From contig NZ_LYVP01000047.1 in NCBI RefSeq assembly GCF_001984065.1, positions 1 to 42,864 of the forward strand: DNA of 42,864 nt. The letters are read 5' to 3'. The DNA is from Pseudomonas sp. KK4. GTDB lineage: Bacteria; Pseudomonadota; Gammaproteobacteria; Pseudomonadales; Pseudomonadaceae. Below, piece by piece: positions 6,825-12,777 of this stretch; the first letter of the stretch is position 1, and each line of letters opens with the position of its first letter. The translations under genes and the position numbers were made by a program. Under the pieces are notes generated by a model. The model did not search any database and was not told the DNA's origin. It saw only the letters and a program-made list of their open reading frames with translations.

Positions 6825-7288
6825 GGCCCAGACGACTCCAGCGCCTCGCGCAGTTGGGCTGCCGTGGCGTATTCGTGCCGATCGACCAGTTGCCCGTCCT
6901 TGAGCTGCAACCACAGCACTTTATCCTCGGCGCCGGGGTAGCGGGGTGCGACGCGCCCCTCGCGATCGAGCATCACCCGGTAGTCATACCCGCGCATGGT
7001 CGGAACGGCGAACATTTTGGCGACCAGCCGGGGCATGCGCTGGATGTCCGCAACGAAAACCGTGTGTCGAGCCTCCAGATAGCCCTTGGGCCGGCCCTGC
7101 AACGCGGCGTCCACCAGTTTGGCGGCATCCATGCTGCGTGCCACCAGCAACGTCTGGGTGCGGTTGTCGAGGGTATACGCCTGATCGAACTGATCCAGCA
7201 GGGTCCACGGCGTCAGTCGATCACCGACCTCCAGCGCATGGGCCCAAAGCGGTAGAAGACAAAGCAGCAGTACCGACCGGTATTTCAC
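6821..7288 (-). CDS. Thioredoxin-fold-like periplasmic protein of unknown function
   Basis: A 155-aa exported protein. A GTG start at 7288 is chosen because AAGGAG lies 6 nt upstream and a signal peptide follows directly (KYRSVLLLCLLPLWAHA, likely cleaved near residue 18). The mature part starts LEVGDRLTPWTLLDQF as in AhpC/TSA and YtfJ-like proteins. A strand-helix (QTLLVARSMDAAKLVDAAL) follows, then a VPTMR segment at the position of the thioredoxin cis-proline, and the ending LWLQLKDGQLVD. No CxxC or peroxidatic Cys is visible in the mature chain, so it is not an ordinary redox thioredoxin. I cannot name a function. It is coupled to the CbiM-like gene. Confidence 0.75.
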   Translation of the reverse strand: MKYRSVLLLCLLPLWAHALEVGDRLTPWTLLDQFDQAYTLDNRTQTLLVARSMDAAKLVDAALQGRPKGYLEARHTVFVADIQRMPRLVAKMFAVPTMRGYDYRVMLDREGRVAPRYPGAEDKVLWLQLKDGQLVDRHEYATAAQLREALESSGP

Positions 7289-7415
7289 ATTCAACTCCTT
7301 TTCCCATTGCGCCCAGGTAGTGGCCATCAGTCTACACCGCCCTTTTCGGCTGCCCAGTGATCTGTTGACCGCTTTCGCTTTCTGCTTGTCGCATTTGAAC
7401 GCTAAGCTTGGGCCT

Positions 7416-8042
7416 ATGGATGATTCAGATTACTTACGCCTGCTGACCATCGCGGCCGAGCAAGCCAACGCCTTCCTGTCCAATGCCCGCAAATGGGAGC
7501 GTGAGCGTTGGGTCTGCCAGCGCCTGCTGCAAGGCTTGAACATTCCTTACCGCGCCGACGAGTTCGCCCCGGCCGGGGAGCCGCCGGACGTGTTGTTTCG
7601 CGACGCCAGTTTCGAGGTGTTCTTCGTGCTCGACGAAGGCCGCCGGCTCAACGATGAATGGCGCGACGAGCTGCAACGCCGGCGCAGTGCGTTTTCCTTG
7701 AGCCAACTGGTACGGCGCGAAGCCAAGCCCCGGCGCATTCCGGCCAACGAGTTCCTGATGCGTCTGGCGCCGACCTTGCGCAAAAAAGCGCATAACTACA
7801 AGGAACGTGGCATGGATCTGGGGGAACTGGACATCATCGCCTTCGCCAGCCTCAAACGCGAAGTGCTGGACCTCAACAGCCATTTTCCGCCGCCCACCGA
7901 ATACCTGCGCCAGGGCTGGCGTTCGCTGTCGCTGGTCGGGCCCACGTTCGCCCGGGTGCTGTTCGCCCACCCCGATGCGCCGGATTTCCTGCGCAGCAAC
8001 CTGGGGCGCAGCATCGTGTTCGACGTCGGGATCAGCCTGTGA
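7416..8042 (+). CDS. DUF1780 family protein
   Basis: A 208-aa soluble protein beginning MDDSDYLRLLTIAAEQANAF. I recognise it as the DUF1780 family, found mainly in pseudomonads and relatives. The fold is predicted mixed alpha/beta; conserved charged blocks include NARKWERERWVCQRLL, FRDASFEVFFVLDEGRR and KERGMDLGELDIIAF. Some annotations call the family a putative endonuclease; I see no motif that proves this. The ATG at 7416 is used because the reading frame upstream of it looks non-coding and runs into the intergenic region. Its stop overlaps the GTG of the MOSC gene (GTGA), so the two are coupled. Confidence 0.85.
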   Translation: MDDSDYLRLLTIAAEQANAFLSNARKWERERWVCQRLLQGLNIPYRADEFAPAGEPPDVLFRDASFEVFFVLDEGRRLNDEWRDELQRRRSAFSLSQLVRREAKPRRIPANEFLMRLAPTLRKKAHNYKERGMDLGELDIIAFASLKREVLDLNSHFPPPTEYLRQGWRSLSLVGPTFARVLFAHPDAPDFLRSNLGRSIVFDVGISL

Positions 8043-8566
8043 GCCCATTGCAGGAACTGATAGCCGAAGTGCCGCAAATCGGTCGTGTACGCTGGATCGG
8101 TGTACGTCCTGCGCCCCATGTTCCGATGATTGAACTGGACGCCGTGGAGGCACGGCTTGAAGCCGGGCTGACCGGTGATCGCGCCCGGCCAGGTGTGCGC
8201 AATGCGCGGCAGGTGACGCTGATCCAGTGGGAACATCTGCCGGTGATCAGTTCGCTGATGGGACGACCCGACGATCAGCCCGTCAGGCCTGAAGATCTGC
8301 GGCGCAATCTCGTTATCAGTGGCATCAACCTGTTCAGCCTCAAGGGCCGGCGCTTTCGCATCGGCCAGGCGATTTTCGAAACGACAGGCTGGTGCCAGCC
8401 CTGCGCGCGCCTGCAAAACAACCTCGGCCCCGGGACCTTTCAGGCGGTGCGCGGGCATGGCGGAATCACCGCCCGAGTGTTACAAAGTGGCATCATTCGC
8501 CTGGACGACACGGTGAGCGTCGAGCCCATCCCGGACACCGGCTATGCTCCGTTCAGCGTTCGTTAA
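8039..8566 (+). CDS. MOSC domain-containing protein
   Basis: A 175-aa protein with a MOSC domain, the C-terminal domain of molybdenum cofactor sulfurases, also found alone in YiiM- and YcbX-type proteins that handle N-hydroxylated compounds or transfer sulfur. Typical elements are GLTGDRARPG near residue 45, DLRRNLVISGINL near 86-98 and the Cys-containing TTGWCQPCARLQ at 116-126 (C119, C122), where the conserved reactive cysteine is expected. The GTG start overlaps the DUF1780 stop by 4 nt and no ATG lies nearby. The substrate is unknown. Confidence 0.88.
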   Translation: MSPLQELIAEVPQIGRVRWIGVRPAPHVPMIELDAVEARLEAGLTGDRARPGVRNARQVTLIQWEHLPVISSLMGRPDDQPVRPEDLRRNLVISGINLFSLKGRRFRIGQAIFETTGWCQPCARLQNNLGPGTFQAVRGHGGITARVLQSGIIRLDDTVSVEPIPDTGYAPFSVR

Positions 8567-8617
8567 ATCAGCCTGTAGCTTCTACACATTCAGCAACGTC
8601 TACCTGACGAGGCCTTT

Positions 8618-8791
8618 ATGACCAGCCGCCTGAACCCCGACGACCAGAAGCATGTCGAAGAGTACCTGCAATTGTCCCAACACCGAGTCGAGCGCCGGCC
8701 TTTCCGGCCGTGGATGCTCCTGGTGCTGGTATTGGCAGTGACCATCGGTCTGGGCCTGCTGAGCCGACTGATCAGTTACCTGACGCTATGA
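8618..8791 (+). CDS. DUF3094 family small membrane protein
   Basis: A 57-aa protein. It begins MTSRLNPDDQKHVEEYLQLS, a charged cytoplasmic-looking segment, then an RRPFRPW linker and one transmembrane helix at about residues 32-55. The pattern matches the DUF3094 family, which in Pseudomonas sits beside ndh, as here. A GAGG motif lies 5 nt before the ATG. Single-span topology with a positively charged segment before the helix suggests an N-in orientation. Its function is unknown; the fixed position before ndh invites a link to the respiratory dehydrogenase, but nothing in the sequence shows it. Confidence 0.82.
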   Translation: MTSRLNPDDQKHVEEYLQLSQHRVERRPFRPWMLLVLVLAVTIGLGLLSRLISYLTL

Positions 8792-8851
8792 GCTGCATCG
8801 CGCTCGCTCGGGTAACCGCACCGATTTCCTTTAGCCTTGCGAGTTATCCCC

Positions 8852-10150
8852 ATGTCCCATCGTATTGTCATTGTCGGCGGCGGCGCCGGCGGTCTGGAGT
8901 TGGCTACCCGTCTGGGTAAGACTCTGGGCAAGCGCGGCACGGCCAGTGTGATGCTGGTCGACGCGAACCTGACCCACATCTGGAAACCGCTGTTGCACGA
9001 AGTGGCGGCCGGGTCGCTGAACTCCTCCGAAGACGAACTCAACTATGTCGCCCAGGCAAAATGGAACCACTTCGAGTTCCAGCTGGGGCGCATGAGCGGG
9101 CTCGATCGGGCACAGAAAAAAATCCAGCTGGCGGCGACCTATGACGAAGCTGGCCTGGAACTGGTGCCCGCGCGGGAAGTGGCTTACGACTCGCTGGTGA
9201 TCTCGGTGGGCAGCACGACCAACGATTTCGGCACCCAGGGCGCGGCGCAGCACTGCCTGTTCCTCGACACCCGTAAACAGGCCGAACGCTTCCACCAGCA
9301 ATTGCTCAACCACTACTTGCGCGCCCATGCCGGGCAGACCGACAAGGTCGAGCAAATCAGCGTGGCCATCGTCGGCGCCGGGGCCACCGGGGTCGAGTTG
9401 GCCGCGGAGCTGCATAACGCTGCCCATGAACTGGCGGCCTATGGCCTGGACCGGATCAAACCGGAAAACATGCACATCACCCTGATCGAAGCCGGCCCAC
9501 GGGTACTGCCAGCGCTGCCAGAGCGCATCGGCGGGCCTGTGCATAAAACCCTGGAGAAACTCGGGGTCAACGTGATGACCAACGCCGCGGTCAGCGAAGT
9601 GACGGCCGACGCCTTGATCACCGCCGATGGCAAAGTGATCAACGCAAGCCTGAAAGTCTGGGCGGCTGGGATTCGCGCACCGGGTTTCCTCAAGGACATC
9701 GATGGCCTGGAAACCAACCGCATCAACCAGCTGCAGGTGCTGCCCACCCTGCAAACCACCCGCGATGAGAACATCTTCGCCTTCGGCGATTGTGCCGCCT
9801 GCCCGCAACCGGGTACCGACCGCAATGTGCCACCGCGCGCCCAGGCGGCGCATCAACAGGCGTCGTTGCTGGCCAAATCGCTGAAACTGCGGATCGAAGG
9901 CAAGCCGTTGCCGGAGTACAAGTACACCGACTACGGCTCGCTGATCTCGCTGTCGCGTTTTTCCGCTGTGGGTAACTTGATGGGCAACCTCACCGGCAGC
10001 GTGATGCTGGAAGGCTGGCTGGCGCGGATGTTCTATGTGTCGCTGTACCGCATGCACCAGATGGCGCTGTACGGACCTTTCCGCACGGCCATGCTGATGC
10101 TGGGCAGCAAGATCGGGCGCGGGACCGAGCCGCGCCTCAAGCTGCACTGA
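8852..10150 (+). CDS. ndh: Type II NADH:quinone oxidoreductase
   Basis: A 432-aa non-proton-pumping NADH dehydrogenase. It has an N-terminal FAD-binding Rossmann motif (IVIVGGGAGGLELA), a second Rossmann motif for NADH (VAIVGAGATGVELAAEL, about residues 172-188) and the C-terminal FAD motif FAFGDCAACP. The C-terminal region (VMLEGWLARMFYVSLYRMHQM) carries the amphipathic membrane-anchoring helix. It oxidises NADH and reduces ubiquinone at the inner leaflet of the inner membrane. The ATG at 8852 places the Rossmann motif at the usual position; a TTG five codons upstream is less likely. A REP pair follows its stop. Confidence 0.95.
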   Translation: MSHRIVIVGGGAGGLELATRLGKTLGKRGTASVMLVDANLTHIWKPLLHEVAAGSLNSSEDELNYVAQAKWNHFEFQLGRMSGLDRAQKKIQLAATYDEAGLELVPAREVAYDSLVISVGSTTNDFGTQGAAQHCLFLDTRKQAERFHQQLLNHYLRAHAGQTDKVEQISVAIVGAGATGVELAAELHNAAHELAAYGLDRIKPENMHITLIEAGPRVLPALPERIGGPVHKTLEKLGVNVMTNAAVSEVTADALITADGKVINASLKVWAAGIRAPGFLKDIDGLETNRINQLQVLPTLQTTRDENIFAFGDCAACPQPGTDRNVPPRAQAAHQQASLLAKSLKLRIEGKPLPEYKYTDYGSLISLSRFSAVGNLMGNLTGSVMLEGWLARMFYVSLYRMHQMALYGPFRTAMLMLGSKIGRGTEPRLKLH

Positions 10151-10159
10151 TGCTCAATG

Positions 10160-10247
10160 GTGGGCGCGGGCCTGCTCGCGAAGGCGGTGTGTCAGTCGGT
10201 ACAAATGTTGACTGATACATCGCTTTGGCGAGCAAGCCGGCTCCCAC
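10160..10247. repeat. REPIN (inverted REP pair) between ndh and the chemoreceptor gene
   Basis: The left arm is at 10160-10187 and the right arm at 10221-10247, inverted and separated by a 33-nt linker. The left arm has GCGCGGGCC in place of the common GAGCGGGCT, a slightly degenerate copy. It lies between two convergent genes, directly after the ndh stop. Confidence 0.88.
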
Positions 10248-10251
10248 TTTC

Positions 10252-10285
10252 AAAAGCCCTGCTCTTGCGGGAAGTGGGGCTTTTT
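10252..10285 (-). terminator. Terminator of the chemoreceptor gene
   Basis: AAAAGCCC ... GGGGCTTTTT forms a stem around a GC-containing loop, with A and T runs outside. It begins at the chemoreceptor stop codon and could also stop ndh transcripts coming from the other side. Confidence 0.65.
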
Positions 10286-11909
10286 ACACCCGAAACCGCC
10301 GCACCATCCCCTGCAGCGCATTCGCCAGCTGCGACAGTTCATGGCTCGAAGCGCTGGTCTGATCGGCGCCTGCCGCGGAACGCACCGACAAATCACGAAT
10401 ATTCACCAGGTTGCGATCAACCTCCCGCGCCACTTGCGCCTGCTCTTCGGCCGCGCTGGCAATCACCAGGTTGCGCTCGTGGATTTCATGCACCGACGCG
10501 GTGATGGTCTGCAGCGCCTCACCTGCGCGCTCGGCCAGGACCAGCGTGCTGGCGGCACGGGAAGCGCTCGCATTCATCGCCTCCAGGGCATGGCTCGAAC
10601 CGTCGCGCATACCCTGCACCATTTGCTCGATTTCCTGGGTCGACTGCTGGGTGCGATGGGCCAGGGCACGCACTTCATCGGCCACCACCGCAAAACCTCG
10701 ACCGCTCTCCCCCGCCCGCGCCGCCTCGATGGCCGCGTTGAGCGCCAGCAGGTTGGTTTGTTCAGCGATGGCACGAATCACATCAAGGACCTTGCCGATG
10801 TCCTGGGACTGACTGGCCAGAGAACGCACCAGCTCTGCGGTGCTTTGCACGTCTTGGGCCAGTGAACTGATGGCACTGGCCGTCTCGCTGACCCGCTCTT
10901 GTCCCAGATGCGCCGACTCACTGGACTGGCGAGTGGCATCGGAGGTGGATACAGCGTTGCGCGCGACCTCTTCCACAGCGCTGGTCATTTCATTGACCGC
11001 CGTGGCTGCCTGTTCGATTTCGTTGTTCTGCTGTTGCAGGCCTTGAGTGCTGTCGAGGGTAACGGCGTTCAACTCATCAGCGGCGGTCGCCAACTGCGTA
11101 GCGGAACCGCTGATGCCCTGCAGGGTTTCGCGCAGTGTTTGCTGCATCGTCGCCAATGCCTTGAGCAATCGGCTGACTTCGTCATTGCCCTGGGTTTCTA
11201 TCGGACGGGTCAGATCGCCCTGCGCCACGTGCTCGGCTGCGCTCACGGCTTCGCTCAGGGGGCGCACGATGCTGCGGGTCAGCAACAGCGCCAGGGCGAC
11301 CGTCGCCAGGGCCGCCAGGGCAATGAACAGGCTGACGATCGTGCGCGAGGTTTCGTAGTGATCCTTGGATTTCTCACTCTCGGCGGCGACTTGTCGGGTG
11401 AACAGGTCCGCGAGGTCAGTGAGCTGCTTGCCGGAGCCGTCGACCACGGTTTTCATGTCGATCAGCAGCAGTTTGGTCAGTTCGTCGCGACGCCCCTGTT
11501 CGGCCAAGGCGAATGACTGAGCAATGCCGGCGCGATAGGCCGTGAAGGTATTTTTGAACTGGTCATACAACGCCTTGCCCTCAGCCGAGGTCACGAGCTT
11601 GTCGTAGGCGGCGATCTTCTCGCTCAACTCCTTGTCCCGTGTATCCATCTGGCTGCGGTATTGGGCGATGTTATTCGGGTCCTGGTCCAGGGCCATGCGC
11701 AGGGAAATGGTGCGAATGCGCAGCATGATTTCGCGGATCTCGTCACCGCCGCGAATGCTCGGCAGCCACTGTTTCTCCACCGCCACCTCGCTCTCGCGAA
11801 TACTGGACATCTGCCCCAGGGCAAATACCCCGAGCAACGCCACCAACACTGCGATCAAGGCAAACCCCAACGCGGCACGGGGGGCAATATTCAACTGACG
11901 AAGAAACAT
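10284..11909 (-). CDS. Methyl-accepting chemotaxis protein
   Basis: A 541-aa membrane chemoreceptor. TM1 is at about residues 10-31. The periplasmic part of about 155 residues is mainly helical and looks like a four-helix-bundle (4HB_MCP) sensor, with no Cache or PAS features seen. TM2 is at about 187-210, followed by a HAMP domain (about 210-262). The cytoplasmic hairpin has the conserved tip IRAIAEQTNLLALNAAIEAA and GRGFAVVADEVR. The ligand is unknown. There is no C-terminal NWETF-like pentapeptide, so CheR and CheB probably do not tether to it. A FliA-type promoter upstream ties it to the flagellar chemotaxis regulon. It converges with ndh. Confidence 0.95.
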   Translation of the reverse strand: MFLRQLNIAPRAALGFALIAVLVALLGVFALGQMSSIRESEVAVEKQWLPSIRGGDEIREIMLRIRTISLRMALDQDPNNIAQYRSQMDTRDKELSEKIAAYDKLVTSAEGKALYDQFKNTFTAYRAGIAQSFALAEQGRRDELTKLLLIDMKTVVDGSGKQLTDLADLFTRQVAAESEKSKDHYETSRTIVSLFIALAALATVALALLLTRSIVRPLSEAVSAAEHVAQGDLTRPIETQGNDEVSRLLKALATMQQTLRETLQGISGSATQLATAADELNAVTLDSTQGLQQQNNEIEQAATAVNEMTSAVEEVARNAVSTSDATRQSSESAHLGQERVSETASAISSLAQDVQSTAELVRSLASQSQDIGKVLDVIRAIAEQTNLLALNAAIEAARAGESGRGFAVVADEVRALAHRTQQSTQEIEQMVQGMRDGSSHALEAMNASASRAASTLVLAERAGEALQTITASVHEIHERNLVIASAAEEQAQVAREVDRNLVNIRDLSVRSAAGADQTSASSHELSQLANALQGMVRRFRV

Positions 11910-11963
11910 AACGAGCGCCTTTGTTTTTATGGGCTTGAGTGAGGGTTGAATCCCGACTGCTCG

Positions 11964-11990
11964 TTATCGGCAAGTTGTATGATGACTTGA
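11964..11990 (-). promoter_or_regulatory. Sigma28 (FliA) promoter of the chemoreceptor gene
   Basis: On the - strand the site reads TCAA-N15-GCCGATAA, against the FliA consensus TAAA-N15-GCCGATAA: perfect -10, exact spacer, one mismatch in -35. It lies 55 bp upstream of the start codon. Confidence 0.75.
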
Positions 11991-12013
11991 AGCGATTTGC
12001 CTTTTCGCAGGCA

Positions 12014-12050
12014 AAAAAAATCCCCGTACCTTTCGATACGAGGATTTTTA
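12014..12050 (-). terminator. Terminator of the tRNA operon
   Basis: The hairpin AAAATCC ... GGATTTTT with an inner CGTA/TACG stem lies 4 nt past the last tRNA. Reading on the - strand it ends in a run of eight T residues, a strong intrinsic terminator. Confidence 0.85.
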
Positions 12051-12053
12051 ATA

Positions 12054-12130
12054 TGGTCGGGGTAAGGGGATTCGAACTCCTGACATCCTGCTCCCAAAGC
12101 AGGCGCGCTACCGGACTGCGCTATACCCCG
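12054..12130 (-). tRNA. tRNA-Pro (anticodon TGG), copy 2 of the operon
   Basis: 77 nt including an encoded CCA. The acceptor stem CGGGGTA pairs with TACCCCG, the anticodon loop is CTTTGGGAG with anticodon TGG, and the T loop has GTTCGAATC. It is the last gene of the cluster and identical in sequence to the tRNA at 12307-12383. Confidence 0.96.
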
Positions 12131-12225
12131 GTAAAAAAAAGGCACCTTTGAAAGGCGCCTTCTGCGAACAGAGCTTTTGGCGTCTGATCTTAAGATTCGA
12201 TCCCAGCGTTAACTGGTTTCAAAAA

Positions 12226-12301
12226 TGGTGGGTCGTGTGGGATTCGAACCTACGACCAATTGGTTAAAAGCCAACTGCTCTACCAACTGAGCTAACGACC
12301 C
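12226..12301 (-). tRNA. tRNA-Lys (anticodon TTT)
   Basis: 76 nt with encoded CCA. The acceptor stem GGGTCGT pairs with ACGACCC, and the D arm is AGCTCAGTTGGTAGAGC. The anticodon loop CTTTTAA gives TTT, and the T loop is GTTCGAATC. It sits between the two identical tRNA-Pro genes. Confidence 0.97.
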
Positions 12302-12306
12302 AAATA

Positions 12307-12383
12307 TGGTCGGGGTAAGGGGATTCGAACTCCTGACATCCTGCTCCCAAAGCAGGCGCGCTACCGGACTGCGCTATACCCCG
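12307..12383 (-). tRNA. tRNA-Pro (anticodon TGG), copy 1 of the operon
   Basis: 77 nt, same sequence as 12054-12130, with encoded CCA and anticodon TGG. The TATGGT flank after the 3' end also resembles that of the other copy, suggesting duplication of a unit that included the spacer edge. Confidence 0.96.
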
Positions 12384-12392
12384 GTTTGAAAT

Positions 12393-12468
12393 TGGCTCCG
12401 TGACCAGGACTCGAACCTGGGACCCAATGATTAACAGTCATTTGCTCTACCGACTGAGCTATCACGGA
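12393..12468 (-). tRNA. tRNA-Asn (anticodon GTT)
   Basis: 76 nt with encoded CCA. The acceptor stem TCCGTGA pairs with TCACGGA, the anticodon loop CTGTTAA gives GTT, and the T loop is GTTCGAGTC. It is the promoter-proximal gene of the Asn-Pro-Lys-Pro cluster. Confidence 0.97.
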
Positions 12469-12565
12469 ACTGCATATTTCAAGTTACAACTTTTACAACG
12501 GTGAAGCTTTACTGCGTTCTCTTCGACCCGTTCGCATCGCTGCGTTCGTGTGTCTGAGGCGCGCT

Positions 12566-12593
12566 ATTCTACAATCTTAAGCACCTCTGTCAA
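12566..12593 (-). promoter_or_regulatory. Sigma70 promoter of the tRNA operon
   Basis: On the - strand it reads TTGACA-N16-TAGAAT, followed directly by a GC-rich discriminator (AGCGCGCC). Near-consensus hexamers with a GC discriminator are the hallmark of stable-RNA promoters under stringent control. The leader to tRNA-Asn would be about 90 nt. Together with the clpB terminator it accounts for the 309-nt gap between tRNA-Asn and clpB; nothing else is evident there. Confidence 0.8.
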
Positions 12594-12727
12594 CCCCCTA
12601 AATCGCTTTCAAGTTAATGATTTGCAACTTATTTCAGATCTCTGCTTGGGGAGCAGAAACCCTGGCGGGTGACTGACTGCGGGGCGCACTTTACAAGCCT
12701 TTTCCTTTAAGTTCAACAGCCTGGCGA

Positions 12728-12761
12728 AAAAAAGGCCTCGCAATGCAAGGCCTCCTTTTTT
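12728..12761 (-). terminator. clpB terminator
   Basis: AGGCCTTGC-ATT-GCGAGGCCT (read on the - strand) is a 9-bp stem with one mismatch, followed by seven T residues. It lies 17 nt past the clpB stop codon. Confidence 0.88.
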
Positions 12762-12777
12762 GTGCTGCCGCCTGGGC

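Noticed and set aside
8831..10147. 438-codon open frame on the - strand
   Set aside because: Antisense of ndh; no recognisable domain, while ndh has all FAD and NADH motifs.
11927..12145. 72-codon frame over the first tRNA-Pro
   Set aside because: It reads through a tRNA gene and its terminator; not a protein gene.
12054..12468. tRNA cluster as an integration site
   Set aside because: All four tRNAs are complete and the flanks are core genes; no integrase, direct repeat of a tRNA end outside the duplicated Pro genes, or foreign composition is seen.
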